Positions 1-8,904 are shown, numbered from the stretch's first letter. The stretch is DNA of 64,000 nt from Chryseobacterium cheonjiense (GCF_012927265.1 NZ_JABBGF010000002.1:620001-684000); one strand, 5' to 3'. A program made the numbers and translations. The notes: generated by a model from the letters alone, not told the origin.

Positions 1-228
1 TTTTTTACCCTGATTTTCTTTTTCATAATCGTTGTACTGATTATAAAAGCGTTCAGTAATAATAACAATCAGTCAAATAAAGACAATGATCAGGGAAGCG
101 ACGGAACATTTTTCTACACTTGCGGAAGCGACAGTTCTCACGGAGACGGAGGAAGTTCTTCCGGGTGCAGCAGTTCCTGCGGAAGCAGTTGTGGAGGAGG
201 CTGCGGAGGATGTGGCGGTGGAGATTAA
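1..228 (+). CDS. C-terminal end of a membrane protein with a Cys/Gly-rich tail (partial)
   Basis: The window opens inside this gene. Seventy-five codons remain, open from base 1 to the TAA at 226-228. The visible part starts with a hydrophobic stretch (FFFIIVVLIIKAF) that is probably the last membrane helix, then an Asn/Asp/Ser-rich linker, and ends in a tail with seven cysteines interleaved with glycines and serines (CGSSCGGGCGGCGGGD). Tails of this kind occur in Bacteroidota membrane proteins near or within the TIGR04222 group; I cannot confirm that from the fragment. The tail could bind metal or be highly flexible; its function is unknown. The next gene starts 17 bases downstream on the same strand, so the two are probably co-transcribed. 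Confidence 0.75.
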   Translation, partial: FFTLIFFFIIVVLIIKAFSNNNNQSNKDNDQGSDGTFFYTCGSDSSHGDGGSSSGCSSSCGSSCGGGCGGCGGGD

Positions 229-245
229 TCATTAAATTCCAAACA

Positions 246-581
246 ATGAGAAGAATATTCATTCATGCCATTCCGTTTGCAGTCAGCTTTTTATGGCTGC
301 TTACCCAAAATCATACTTCAAATCCATTTGCTTTGAAAGGCCCGGATTTCCTAAGATTTTACCTGGTTCTTATTTTTGGATTTTATACTTTGACTTTTGT
401 TCTGAACTACACACACAAGATTTCAGAAACAACGCTTTATTGTTTAGGCTTGATTTTTTTAGTAGGAACCATCAAACTTGTTATTGGAATGATATTGGGA
501 AAACCTGTCGGATTTTTAATCATGATTTTAATTCTTGAATTAATTGTATTCCTGATTCTTAAAAGATCTTATTTAACCTGA
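246..581 (+). CDS. small integral membrane protein, function unknown
   Basis: A 111-residue protein starting at ATG 246 (MRRIFIHAIPF). The open frame extends upstream to about 120, but that part lies over the preceding gene and reads as Arg-rich nonsense, so I reject the longer version. The protein is almost entirely hydrophobic, with about four predicted membrane helices and few charges. I recognise no domain. It lies directly behind the Cys-rich membrane protein and is followed by a hairpin terminator, so the two form the end of one transcription unit. No function can be given. Confidence 0.7.
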   Translation: MRRIFIHAIPFAVSFLWLLTQNHTSNPFALKGPDFLRFYLVLIFGFYTLTFVLNYTHKISETTLYCLGLIFLVGTIKLVIGMILGKPVGFLIMILILELIVFLILKRSYLT

Positions 582-617
582 AAATTAAAATTGGAATATT
601 ATCATTTATCCAAAAAC

Positions 618-646
618 AAACCCGAAACAAAATGCTCCGGGTTTTA
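618..646. terminator. hairpin terminator between convergent genes
   Basis: Stem AAACCCG / CGGGTTT with a 13-base loop, followed by TT on the plus strand and preceded by an A-rich run. It sits between the plus-strand gene ending at 581 and mnmA ending at 667 on the minus strand, so it can serve both. Confidence 0.6.
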
Positions 647-666
647 TGTATTATAATTAATTTTCT

Positions 667-1854
667 TTATGAAATTACTCCGCTTCCCAATAATTCTTCT
701 CCTTTATACCACGCGGCAAACTGTCCTTCTGCAATAGCAGACTGAAACTCTTCAAATTCAATATAAAAAGCATCATCAAACTGATACAGCATTGCTTTCT
801 GCAAAGGCTGTCTGTAACGGAATCTAGCCATGACTTCCATTGATTTTCCGTTTTTCAGCTGTAAATCTTTACGAACCCAATGCAGTTCTGAATGATCAAT
901 CTTCAACGCTTTTTTCAACAGTCCCGGAAACTGATGTCCTTCTCCTACAAAGAGAATATTGTTTTCCATATCTCTGGAGATGATAAAACAGCTTTCCTTA
1001 TGTCCGCCGATGCCAAGCCCTTTGCTTTGCCCGATGGTGAAAAACTGGGCACCCTGATGCTTCCCGATTACCTTTCCATTAGATTTTTTATAATTGATTT
1101 TTTGGCTTAAAAATTCAAGCTCTTCCTGTTTGGAAGAAAATTTCGGCGTTTCTTGGGTAAAAAGAGGTGAATCTTTGAAAATTTCCACAATTTCTCCCTC
1201 TTTCGGAACTAATTGCTGTTGTAAAAATTGAGGAAGACTTACTTTCCCGATAAAACACAATCCCTGAGAATCTTTCTTATCAGCCGTTACCAAACCGATT
1301 TCCTTTGCAATTTCCCTCACCTGAGGTTTTGTCAATTCCCCGATTGGGAATAAAGCTTTAGATAATTGATCCTGACTTAATTGGCATAAAAAGTATGACT
1401 GGTCTTTATTGTTGTCTTTTCCGGCTAAAAGATGGAAAATCTCTTTTCCATTTTCATCAATGGTAGAATCTACTCTGGCATAATGTCCTGTTGCCACTTT
1501 ATCTGCTCCGAGTGACATTGCCGTTTTCATAAAAACATCGAACTTTACTTCTCTGTTGCACAGAACATCAGGATTCGGGGTTCTTCCTTTCTGATATTCA
1601 TCGAACATGTAATCTACAATTCTTTCCTTATACAGATCGCTCATATCGATCACCTGAAACGGAATTCCAAGCTTTTGGGCCACCATTAAGGCATCATTGC
1701 TGTCTTCGATCCACGGACATTCATCTTCCAGTGTTACCGAAGCATCATTCCAGTTTCTCATAAATAAGGCTACCACTTCATGGCCCTGCTGTTGCAATAA
1801 ATAGGCTGCAACACTGGAATCTACACCTCCTGAGAGGCCTACTACTATTTTCAT
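667..1854 (-). CDS. mnmA: tRNA-specific 2-thiouridylase MnmA
   Basis: A 395-residue enzyme that thiolates U34 of tRNA-Lys, -Glu and -Gln using persulfide sulfur and ATP. The PP-loop SGGVDSS is at residues 8-14, the catalytic cysteine at Cys99 (in NPDVLCNRE) and the second, persulfide-carrying cysteine at Cys200 (QGLCFIG). The length is normal for the family. I place the start at the ATG at 1854 ([10 protein letters not shown]), because MnmA normally begins a few residues before the PP-loop; the in-frame extension to 1914 lacks family similarity. A TAnnTTTG -7 box lies at 1904-1911. The gene is monocistronic and divergent from the beta-barrel gene at 1971. Confidence 0.97.
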   Translation of the reverse strand: MKIVVGLSGGVDSSVAAYLLQQQGHEVVALFMRNWNDASVTLEDECPWIEDSNDALMVAQKLGIPFQVIDMSDLYKERIVDYMFDEYQKGRTPNPDVLCNREVKFDVFMKTAMSLGADKVATGHYARVDSTIDENGKEIFHLLAGKDNNKDQSYFLCQLSQDQLSKALFPIGELTKPQVREIAKEIGLVTADKKDSQGLCFIGKVSLPQFLQQQLVPKEGEIVEIFKDSPLFTQETPKFSSKQEELEFLSQKINYKKSNGKVIGKHQGAQFFTIGQSKGLGIGGHKESCFIISRDMENNILFVGEGHQFPGLLKKALKIDHSELHWVRKDLQLKNGKSMEVMARFRYRQPLQKAMLYQFDDAFYIEFEEFQSAIAEGQFAAWYKGEELLGSGVIS

Positions 1855-1903
1855 TATATTCAATTTTACGAAACTCTTAACGGGAGTTCTTAGTTTGACG
1901 CTG

Positions 1904-1911
1904 CAAAAATA
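1904..1911 (-). promoter_or_regulatory. Bacteroidota -7 box upstream of mnmA
   Basis: On the minus strand this reads TATTTTTG, matching TAnnTTTG, about 50 bases before the mnmA start. A TTTG-containing run lies about 16 bases further upstream, somewhat closer than the usual 19. It also supports the downstream start of mnmA at 1854. Confidence 0.4.
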
Positions 1912-1970
1912 CAATTAAAAAGATTCGCAAAAAAGTTATAATTTTAGCCATCGACAAAAACAATATTATT

Positions 1971-2498
1971 ATGAAAAAGTTTATTATTCCGTTATTTCTC
2001 CTCATATCAGGTTCAGTTTTCTCCCAACAGGCCATTACAGCTGCACCGGAAAATACAAACCGTTGGACTTTTGGAGGTGGAATCGGTTTTGGTTTTGGAA
2101 GCAACAATTATTTTAACCTTTCTGCTGCTCCGAGAGTAGGATACAGGCTTACTAATGATCTTGAAGGCGGAGTTTTGGGAAGTGTTTCGTGGCAGAAATC
2201 CAATGCGTATAGTTCAACCATGTTTGGGGTGGGTCCGTTCCTGAATTATTACATTGCACGCACGTTTTTCATAAGTGCTAATTATCAACATTATTTCATC
2301 AATTATAAAGATAAATTTTACGATTTTAAAGCCAATACAGATGAAGATGCACTATATCTTGGAGGTGGATATATGCAGCAAATCGGGAATAATTCTTACT
2401 TACAGCTTGGCTTAATGTATAATGTTCTGTGGAAAGAAAATTCCAGTATTTTCTCAAGCGGTCTGGTTCCGAATATCGGTTTTGTCGTGGGACTTTAA
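1971..2498 (+). CDS. small outer-membrane beta-barrel protein
   Basis: A 175-residue protein with a clear N-terminal signal peptide (MKKFIIPLFLLISGSVFSQ, cleavage after SQ or shortly before). The mature part alternates aromatic/hydrophobic and small or polar residues (GGGIGFGFGSNNYFNLSAAP), ends in a hydrophobic residue (VVGL) and fits an eight-stranded barrel of the OMP_b-brl / porin_fam type. Such proteins are common and mostly uncharacterised in flavobacteria. It stands alone, divergent from mnmA, followed by 371 bases without a gene. The specific role is unknown. Confidence 0.85.
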   Translation: MKKFIIPLFLLISGSVFSQQAITAAPENTNRWTFGGGIGFGFGSNNYFNLSAAPRVGYRLTNDLEGGVLGSVSWQKSNAYSSTMFGVGPFLNYYIARTFFISANYQHYFINYKDKFYDFKANTDEDALYLGGGYMQQIGNNSYLQLGLMYNVLWKENSSIFSSGLVPNIGFVVGL

Positions 2499-2813
2499 TC
2501 TTTATTCTGAAAGGTGCGGTTTAAGATCATTACATTCAGATCAGCGACATCTGTAAAATCTGCGTGAGAGAATATTTGTTCTCCCGCGAGTTGCACAGAT
2601 TCGCAGATTAAATTATTTTAAAAGCTTTTAATTAAAGGCAAAACTGTAATTTAATTATTAATTTTTAGTTAGCAAAGGCAAATAAATTTGCTTCAAGAAG
2701 CTTAATATCGCTTCATCAAAATCAACTTGTTGATTTTAAAACTTGCTCCCTTAATGAAGTATTAATTGAATAATCTTTGCATAGAAAAATAAATTATACA
2801 GTAATAAAAAACA
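2499..2813. other. AT-rich intergenic region with a degenerate hairpin and a palindrome
   Basis: No open frame of note. It contains (a) at about 2540-2610 a degenerate inverted structure with GCGTGAGAGAA facing TTCTCCCGCG, flanked by copies of AATCTG and CAGATT, resembling the sequence at 31843-31927; and (b) at 2718-2737 a perfect 20-base palindrome, AAAATCAAC-TT-GTTGATTTT. Neither looks like a terminator for the gene ending at 2498, because no T-run follows. Confidence 0.5.
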
Positions 2814-2841
2814 AAAGCATCAGAAGTAATTCCGATGCTTT
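2814..2841 (-). terminator. terminator of clpC
   Basis: On the minus strand the hairpin AAAGCATC / GATGCTTT is followed by TTGTTTTTTATT, 29 bases past the clpC stop. Confidence 0.75.
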
Positions 2842-2869
2842 TTATCATAATTAAATTATTTATTTACGA

Positions 2870-5398
2870 TTAAGAAGACTTTTCTGCCGATTTCTTTGGT
2901 TTGGATGTCTTCCCGGTTAATCCGTCTTTTGCTTCATTCACGTCAAGAACTACCGTTTCTCCTTCGTTCAATTGTTTGTTTACCAGCATTTCGGCCAATA
3001 AATCTTCAATATACTTCTGGATCGCACGTTTCAATGGTCTTGCACCGAAATCTTTATCCCATCCTTTTTCAGAAATAAAGTCTTTGGCCGTTTCGGTTAA
3101 TTCTACTTTATATCCTAATTTTTCAAGACGGCTGTATAATTTACCAAGTTCAAGATCGATGATTTTCTTAATGTCGGTCTGCTCAAGAGAATTAAAGATA
3201 ATAATGTCATCAATTCTGTTCAGGAACTCAGGGGCAAATGCTTTTTTAAGGGCATTTTCAATCGTACTTCTGGCTCTTGTATCCGTACTTGACTTTTTAG
3301 CCGATGTTCCAAATCCTACACCGTCTCCGAAATCTTTAAGATCTCTTGTTCCGATGTTTGAAGTTAAAATGATAATCGTGTTTCTGAAGTCAATTTTTCT
3401 TCCTAAACTGTCGGTAACGTGACCTTCGTCCAAAATCTGCAGCAAGATGTTGAATACATCCGGGTGAGCTTTTTCGATCTCATCAAGAAGTACCACAGCA
3501 TAAGGTTTTCTTCTTACGGCTTCCGTTAATTGTCCACCTTCTTCGTATCCAACATATCCCGGAGGCGCACCTACTAATCTTGAAACGGCGAATTTCTCCA
3601 TGTATTCACTCATATCAATTCTGATCAGTGCTTCATCAGAATCGAAGAGTTCTCTTGCCATTACTTTCGCCAGCTCGGTTTTACCGACACCGGTTGTTCC
3701 TAAGAAAATAAACGTACCAATCGGACGGTTTGGATCTTTAAGACCGGCTCTGTTTCTCTGGATTGCCTTAACAACCTTTTTCACAGCGTCTTCCTGACCA
3801 ATTACTTTTCCGTTCAGGTTTCCGTCCATTCCGGCAAGCTTGTCAAGTTCATTTTTACCTACTTTCGTTACAGGAACGCCGCTCATCATAGAAACCACTT
3901 CTGCCACATTTTCTTCTGTTACGGTTTCTTTTTTCTCCTTCACATCCTTGTCCCATTTTTCCTGGGCAGCATTCAGCTCCATCTGAAGCCTTTCCTCTTC
4001 ATCTTTCAGTTTTCTGGCTTCAAGATAATCCTGCGCTTTAACCGCTTTTTGTTTCAGTTCTTTGATCTCTTCGATTTTCTTCTCGAAATCAATGATTTCA
4101 GTAGGAACTTTCATGTTCTTGATATATACACGAGATCCCGCTTCATCCATTGCATCGATTGCCTTATCCGGTAAGAAACGGTCTGTAATATATCTTGATG
4201 TTAAATTAACGCAAGCTAAAATGGCTTCATCTGTATAAACTACATTGTGATGCTCTTCATACTTATCTTTAATCTGATTAAGAATCTGAACTGTTTCATC
4301 AATAGAAGTAGGTTCCACCATTACTTTCTGGAATCTTCTCTCCAAAGCACCGTCTTTTTCAATATACTGACGGTATTCATCCAGAGTAGTAGCCCCAATG
4401 CATTGAATTTCACCTCTTGCCAAAGCCGGTTTGAACATGTTGGAGGCATCTAAACTTCCTGTAGAACTTCCTGCACCTACAATAGTATGAAGCTCATCGA
4501 TGAATAAGATGACGTCTCTGTTTTTTTCCAGTTCGGTCATAATCGCTTTCATTCTTTCCTCGAACTGACCACGGTACTTCGTTCCGGCAACTAAACTTGC
4601 CAAATCTAAAGTGATCACTCTTTTATTGTAAAGAACTCTCGATACTTTTTTCTGTTGAATTCTTAAAGCCAATCCTTCCGCAATCGCAGATTTACCAACT
4701 CCAGGTTCTCCGATAAGGAGCGGGTTGTTTTTCTTTCTGCGGGATAAGATCTGGGAAACTCTTTCAATTTCTTTCTCACGACCGATTACAGGATCTAGTT
4801 TTCCGTCTCTAGCCAAAGAAGTAAGATCTCTACCGAAATTATCGAGGGTAGGGGTTTTACTTTTTGCAGAGCCTAAATTTCCTGTAGGCTTTCTCATCTG
4901 CTCAAAATCTTCTCTTTCATCATCATCGTCATAAGCGCTCATTTGTGGCGCCTGCCCAGAGTTTTTAAGCATGGTCTGATATTCCTTTGAAACTCCTTCA
5001 TAGTCAATATCGTAAGCACCTAAAATATTTGAAGTAGGATCCTCATATTTGTAAAGAATGCCTAAAAGCAAATGAACGGTATTAATCTCATTGCTTTTAT
5101 ACTGTCTGCATTCAAGTTCTGCACGTTTAACGGCATGGTCTGCCATTTTGGTGAAAGAAATATTAGTTACCTCCTCAGATATAGGATTAAGACTTGCTGT
5201 ATTTAAAGTTTCAATTTTTCTTCTGATCTGTGTTAAATCCGCATTAAGGTTTTGAAGGATTTCTTTTGCAGAGTTTTCCGTTTTTATAATACCTAAAAGT
5301 AGATGTTCTGTATTAAGAAATTCACTTTTCAGCCTTTTCGCTTCGCTTTTGCTTTGTTTGAACACCTGGCTCAAACCTTGTGAAAACTTATAATCCAT
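2870..5398 (-). CDS. clpC: ATP-dependent Clp protease ATP-binding subunit ClpC
   Basis: An 842-residue Hsp100 unfoldase that feeds substrates to ClpP in the cytoplasm. In order: an N-terminal double Clp_N repeat (about residues 5-140); a first AAA+ module with Walker A GEPGVGKS near residue 231; a middle region with a UVR-like motif (KAQDYLEARKLKDEEE) near residue 455, typical of ClpC rather than ClpA or ClpB; and a second AAA+ module with Walker A GTTGVGKT near residue 568. VGFG, in the expected ClpP-contacting loop, follows the second ATPase core. I chose the ATG at 5398 (MDYKFSQGL), which matches the usual flavobacterial start; an ATG four codons upstream is also in frame. Monocistronic, with its own terminator. 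Confidence 0.97.
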   Translation of the reverse strand: MDYKFSQGLSQVFKQSKSEAKRLKSEFLNTEHLLLGIIKTENSAKEILQNLNADLTQIRRKIETLNTASLNPISEEVTNISFTKMADHAVKRAELECRQYKSNEINTVHLLLGILYKYEDPTSNILGAYDIDYEGVSKEYQTMLKNSGQAPQMSAYDDDDEREDFEQMRKPTGNLGSAKSKTPTLDNFGRDLTSLARDGKLDPVIGREKEIERVSQILSRRKKNNPLLIGEPGVGKSAIAEGLALRIQQKKVSRVLYNKRVITLDLASLVAGTKYRGQFEERMKAIMTELEKNRDVILFIDELHTIVGAGSSTGSLDASNMFKPALARGEIQCIGATTLDEYRQYIEKDGALERRFQKVMVEPTSIDETVQILNQIKDKYEEHHNVVYTDEAILACVNLTSRYITDRFLPDKAIDAMDEAGSRVYIKNMKVPTEIIDFEKKIEEIKELKQKAVKAQDYLEARKLKDEEERLQMELNAAQEKWDKDVKEKKETVTEENVAEVVSMMSGVPVTKVGKNELDKLAGMDGNLNGKVIGQEDAVKKVVKAIQRNRAGLKDPNRPIGTFIFLGTTGVGKTELAKVMARELFDSDEALIRIDMSEYMEKFAVSRLVGAPPGYVGYEEGGQLTEAVRRKPYAVVLLDEIEKAHPDVFNILLQILDEGHVTDSLGRKIDFRNTIIILTSNIGTRDLKDFGDGVGFGTSAKKSSTDTRARSTIENALKKAFAPEFLNRIDDIIIFNSLEQTDIKKIIDLELGKLYSRLEKLGYKVELTETAKDFISEKGWDKDFGARPLKRAIQKYIEDLLAEMLVNKQLNEGETVVLDVNEAKDGLTGKTSKPKKSAEKSS

Positions 5399-5550
5399 AA
5401 TATATCTCATTAGAATAAAAGCAGCATTGCCATTTATTCATTATCTAAATTACAAATATTTTACCAAAAACCAATAAATGACTTTATGGCAGAAAAAATT
5501 TTATTATCTTCCTGAAAATGATTATGTTTGTGATCTTCTAAAATTCTATC

Positions 5551-5778
5551 ATGAACTCCGAAACTGCTGCCTATATCGGCTATTCTGCATCTCTGTTTAT
5601 TGTACTGAGCTTCATCCTGAAAGATGTGAGAAAAATCAGGATTGTCAATATGATAGGATGTATCTGTTTTGTCATTTATGGTATTTTCAGCGGTATGCTT
5701 TGGCCGGTCATTATTCCGAACGGGCTGATTTGTTTTATACAGGTTTATCATCTTCTGGCTGATAAAGACAAGAAATGA
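5551..5778 (+). CDS. small YgjV/PQ-loop-like membrane protein
   Basis: A 75-residue protein with three predicted helices (AYIGYSASLFIVLSFIL, VNMIGCICFVIYGIF, WPVIIPNGLICFIQVYHLL). The size and helix pattern, with a central NMIG...YG..SG motif, match small Bacteroidota proteins related to YgjV or half-PQ-loop proteins; relatives are often mislabelled uroporphyrinogen decarboxylase in databases. No substrate can be assigned. Its stop overlaps the start of the next gene (ATGA at 5775-5778), so it is translationally coupled to the glycosyltransferase. Confidence 0.75.
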   Translation: MNSETAAYIGYSASLFIVLSFILKDVRKIRIVNMIGCICFVIYGIFSGMLWPVIIPNGLICFIQVYHLLADKDKK

Positions 5779-6878
5779 GCAGGAAAAGAGTTATTGTTTC
5801 TGCCTTCAGCAATCTCTATACAGATCAGCGTATCGAAAAGATATGCAGAACACTGCACGAAAACGGATATGATATTGATTTGATAGGCAATACCTGGGCT
5901 GGAAATAATGATTTATCACGACCTTACAACGTCTCGAGAATACAGCTGATTTCTAAAAGCCTAAAGACTGCTTATTTTGAATTCAACTGGAAGTTGTATA
6001 GAGAATTAAAGGAAAAAGCAGATAAGAGAACTATTCTTTATGCCAATGATCTTGATGCATTGCTTCCCAATTATTTAATTTCTAAAAAACACCAGATTCC
6101 GCTTATTTTTGACAGTCATGAAATTTTTTCCGAAATGCCGGCAATTCAGGGCAAAATGTCACAAAAATTATGGCGCTACCTGGAAAGAAGACTGGTTCCG
6201 GAGATTCAGCACATGATTACGGCAAGCTCAGGGTATGCAGATTGGTTTAAGAAACGCTACGGAATTCAGGCGACGGTTGTACAAAATGCACCCCGGAAAA
6301 TGGATTTCAAGTCTGAAATTCCTGACAACAATCCTAAAATTATTTTATACCAAGGTGTTATTAATCCTTTTCGCGGAATCGATAAGGCTATTCTGGCCAT
6401 GCACCACCTGGACCATGTCATTTTTAAAATTGCAGGTGACGGACCTAAAAGAGAAGAATATGAAAAACTTGTGATCAGAGAAAACCTTCAGGAAAAGGTT
6501 CTGTTTTTAGGAAAACTTTTGCCGGAAGACCTTCGGAAGATCACCCTTACGGCAGACTGCGGGATGAGTATAGAGGAAAATGGAGGAGAAAGTTATTATT
6601 ATTCACTGCCGAATAAAGTGTTGGATTGTATTCAGTCACGGGTTCCCTTGATATTGTCGGATCTTCCTGAAATGAGACGGATCAAAAATCAATATAATAT
6701 CGGGGAAATTATAAAAGATCATGAGCCGGAAACCATTGCCCAGGCTATTAAGGCTATTTTAAATAAAGGAAGAACGTTTTATCAGCCCGAACTTGAAAAA
6801 GCAGCAAATCAGCTGTGCTGGGAAAATGAGGAGTTGAAATTGCTGGAAGTTGTAAAGAAAGCGTCTTTTATTAATTAA
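5775..6878 (+). CDS. GT4-type glycosyltransferase
   Basis: A 367-residue protein with two Rossmann-like halves, as in GT-B enzymes. The acceptor half opens with VIVSAFSNLYTDQRIEKIC. The donor half includes ILYQGVINPFRGIDKAI (about residue 193) and IAGDGPKREEYEKLV, and ends with the GT4-like segment SIEENGGESYYYSLPNKVLD, carrying the EE / SLPNK nucleotide-sugar contacts. It probably transfers a sugar to a cell-surface glycan or lipid at the cytoplasmic face; donor and acceptor are unknown. It is coupled to the preceding small membrane gene. A large hairpin repeat lies downstream. Confidence 0.85.
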   Translation: MSRKRVIVSAFSNLYTDQRIEKICRTLHENGYDIDLIGNTWAGNNDLSRPYNVSRIQLISKSLKTAYFEFNWKLYRELKEKADKRTILYANDLDALLPNYLISKKHQIPLIFDSHEIFSEMPAIQGKMSQKLWRYLERRLVPEIQHMITASSGYADWFKKRYGIQATVVQNAPRKMDFKSEIPDNNPKIILYQGVINPFRGIDKAILAMHHLDHVIFKIAGDGPKREEYEKLVIRENLQEKVLFLGKLLPEDLRKITLTADCGMSIEENGGESYYYSLPNKVLDCIQSRVPLILSDLPEMRRIKNQYNIGEIIKDHEPETIAQAIKAILNKGRTFYQPELEKAANQLCWENEELKLLEVVKKASFIN

Positions 6879-6908
6879 TTTTTAATATTTAAAGAGTGTC
6901 TGCGACCC

Positions 6909-7001
6909 TAGCCCCGATTGTCGCGACATCCTTTTAGGTTTCGGGCGGAGCGAAGCTCCGCCCGAAACCTAAAAGATACAGCAGAAAGCGGGAAAAGCTT
7001 C
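6909..7001. repeat. dispersed intergenic hairpin repeat, family A (intact copy)
   Basis: The core is a perfect 21-base inverted repeat, 6931-6951 against 6955-6975, closed by the loop GAA. The flanks read TAGCCCCGAT on the left and GCGGGAAAAGCTTC on the right. Read in reverse complement, the flanks match the sequence at 24464-24551 (GAAGCTTTTCCCGCT...ATCGGGGCTA). There is no T-run, so it is not a standard terminator. Confidence 0.8.
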
Positions 7002-7143
7002 AAATAAATATGGTTTTCGAAACAAATTAATTGCTTTAGGAATTAAATAAGTACACTTCGATAAAACCAAAAAACGGGAAAAGGAAAAACTTGTATTTAC
7101 TTTTCATATGAGGCCAGTAATAAAATAATCTTTTTAAATTGGT

Positions 7144-7151
7144 TATCTTTG
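7144..7151 (+). promoter_or_regulatory. -7 box upstream of sufE
   Basis: TATCTTTG fits TAnnTTTG and ends 18 bases before the sufE start codon. No clear TTG -33 element is visible at the usual distance. Confidence 0.45.
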
Positions 7152-7169
7152 CAGAAAGAATAGACCAAC

Positions 7170-7589
7170 ATGACCATTAAGGAAAAACAGCAGGAAATAA
7201 TCGATGAATTTGCTTTTCTTGAAGACTGGGAGCAGAAATATGAGTACATCATAGATCTGGGTAAAGAGCTGAAGGGCCTTACTGACGATAAGAAAACAGA
7301 TGAAAACCTGATCAAAGGTTGCCAGAGCAAAGTCTGGATTGATGCCGAGTTCAGAGACGGAAGATTGTTTTTCAATGCAGATTCCGACGGGATTTTGCCA
7401 AAAGGTATTGTTTCTCTTTTAGTAAGCATTTACAGCGGGCATACCACCCAGGAAATTTTAGACTCTGATTTTGATTTTATTTCAGAAATCGGGTTGCAGG
7501 AGTTTTTGTCTCCCTCCAGGGCTAATGGACTAATGGCCATGACCAAACAAATTAAATTTTACGCAGTTGCCTATCAATTGAAGTCGTAA
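7170..7589 (+). CDS. sufE: cysteine desulfurase sulfur acceptor SufE
   Basis: A 139-residue SufE-family protein. It takes persulfide sulfur from the SufS desulfurase and hands it to the SufBCD scaffold for Fe-S cluster assembly. The acceptor cysteine is Cys51 in the motif KGCQSKVW, at the family's usual position, and the length is standard. No other suf genes lie nearby, so it acts in trans with a suf operon elsewhere. The downstream glycosyltransferase starts two bases after the TAA and must be co-transcribed, though functionally unrelated. Confidence 0.95.
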   Translation: MTIKEKQQEIIDEFAFLEDWEQKYEYIIDLGKELKGLTDDKKTDENLIKGCQSKVWIDAEFRDGRLFFNADSDGILPKGIVSLLVSIYSGHTTQEILDSDFDFISEIGLQEFLSPSRANGLMAMTKQIKFYAVAYQLKS

Positions 7590-7591
7590 TT

Positions 7592-8560
7592 GTGACAAGA
7601 ATTTTAGCATATCGTTTTTCCGCTTTTGGTGATGTTGCGATGACAGCACCAGTGTTCCGGGAGTTTCTCGAACAAAATCCCGAGGTCGAAATTATTATGG
7701 TTTCCAGAAGTAATTTTGAAGCCTTGTTTGCTGATATTCCGAATCTTATATTTAAAGGCGTTAACCTTGATGATTATAAGGGCGTCTTTGGGCTCAACCG
7801 GCTCGCCAATGAACTCATTAAAGAGTTTCGTCCCGATCTTATTGCCAATCTCCATGATGTTATCAGAACCAAAATTCTTGATAGAATCTACAGCGCTAAG
7901 GGATTTAAGGTTTTTAAAATTAATAAAGGGAAGGAAGAAAAGGAACATCTGACCGACATCTGGAATATTAATAAAGTGCAGCTAAAAAAAACAGTGGAGC
8001 GATATGCCGACGTTTTTCGTGCAATGGGCTTTAAGGTGGAACTTTCTCATACACTACGGCCTAAAAACATACACAAATCCGGAATTGGTTTTGCTCCTTT
8101 TGCACAACATAAGGGAAAAATGCTGCCTCTTGAAAAATCATACGAACTGGTCAGGATTTTATCACAAGAAAGAACCGTTTATTTTTTTGGTGGCGGCAAA
8201 AATGAAACCGATTTACTGGAAAAATGGGAAAAAGAAATTCCTAATACCCACAGCCTCGCCGGAAAGTTAAGCCTTACAGAAGAGCTGAATAAAATTGCAG
8301 AACTGGAACTGATGATCTCTATGGATTCGGCAAATATGCATCTTGCCAGTCTCGTTGGGACGAGATGTATTTCCGTTTGGGGACAGACTCATCCTTATGC
8401 AGGATTTTTAGGATTCGGGCAAAGCGAAGAAGATGTGGTTGAGGTAAAAGATCTTACCTGCAGACCGTGTTCTGTTTTCGGTGATAAAGAATGTTTCCGC
8501 GGCGACTGGGCGTGTATGGGCGAGCTTAACATACAGAAGATTGTTGAAAAGATAATTTAA
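7592..8560 (+). CDS. glycosyltransferase family 9 (heptosyltransferase-like)
   Basis: A 322-residue GT9 protein with the typical opening ILAYRFSAFGDVAMTAPVFR and, in the C-terminal half, the donor-binding pattern ISMDSANMHLASLVGTRCISVWG. In Gram-negative bacteria this family adds ADP-heptose or a related sugar to the lipopolysaccharide core. A C-terminal cluster CRPCSVFGDKECFRGDWAC is also usual for GT9. The start is GTG at 7592; the next in-frame ATG is 16 codons in, after the conserved opening, so GTG must be used. It sits two bases behind sufE. Confidence 0.9.
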   Translation: MTRILAYRFSAFGDVAMTAPVFREFLEQNPEVEIIMVSRSNFEALFADIPNLIFKGVNLDDYKGVFGLNRLANELIKEFRPDLIANLHDVIRTKILDRIYSAKGFKVFKINKGKEEKEHLTDIWNINKVQLKKTVERYADVFRAMGFKVELSHTLRPKNIHKSGIGFAPFAQHKGKMLPLEKSYELVRILSQERTVYFFGGGKNETDLLEKWEKEIPNTHSLAGKLSLTEELNKIAELELMISMDSANMHLASLVGTRCISVWGQTHPYAGFLGFGQSEEDVVEVKDLTCRPCSVFGDKECFRGDWACMGELNIQKIVEKII

Positions 8561-8642
8561 AGACTAAGATGTTTTACATCATTATTCCACATAATAGCTG
8601 TTGGCACAATATTTAATATTTTGACTATCAAAAAAAGAAATT

Positions 8643-8807
8643 ATGAAACGGTATAAAGAATTAGGAATAGCGTTTATTGTAGCAATATTTGTAACCTCTT
8701 GTGTCGCAGTAAAATCTAACGGAAACCGCGGGCTGCCGCCGGGACAGGTGAAAAAAGTAACTGGTGCAAAATCTGCGAGAAATTATGCTCCTGGGCACAA
8801 TAAGTAA
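8643..8807 (+). CDS. 54-residue lipoprotein with LPPGQ motif
   Basis: A short gene starting ATG AAA CGG at 8643 and ending TAA at 8805-8807. The product has a lipoprotein signal with cysteine at residue 20 (IFVTSCVAVKS), followed by LPPGQVKK and a basic tail (SARNYAPGHNK). Small lipoproteins with LPPGQxKK are recurrent in Chryseobacterium and are sometimes labelled quinol oxidase subunit 4 without evidence. It has its own hairpin terminator right behind. The function is unknown; the conserved motif and signal make it a real gene despite its size. Confidence 0.75.
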   Translation: MKRYKELGIAFIVAIFVTSCVAVKSNGNRGLPPGQVKKVTGAKSARNYAPGHNK

Positions 8808-8816
8808 ATTACAAAC

Positions 8817-8845
8817 AAGCGTTCAGAGTCTCTGAGCGTTTTATT
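8817..8845 (+). terminator. terminator of the small lipoprotein gene
   Basis: Hairpin AGCGTTCAGAG / CTCTGAGCGTT with one G-T mismatch, followed by TTATTTT, ten bases past the stop codon. Confidence 0.7.
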
Positions 8846-8875
8846 TTAGCTGATTTTTAAAGATACAAACAAAAA

Positions 8876-8901
8876 AAATCTCCCTTAAAAAAGAGAGATT
8901 T
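8876..8901 (-). terminator. terminator of the tRNA-Val pair
   Basis: On the minus strand AAATCTC / GAGATTT forms a hairpin with a run of T directly behind it, starting 4 bases after the end of the second tRNA. Confidence 0.7.
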
Positions 8902-8904
8902 CTG

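Noticed and set aside
120..245. Upstream extension of the small membrane gene at 246
   Set aside because: It would overlap the preceding Cys-rich gene and reads as an Arg-rich shadow of it.
1855..1914. N-terminal extension of mnmA
   Set aside because: The added 20 residues lack similarity to MnmA starts and lie over the -7 box at 1904-1911.
7592..7640. Start of the GT9 gene at the next ATG
   Set aside because: This would remove the conserved ILAYRFSAFGD opening, so the GTG at 7592 is required.
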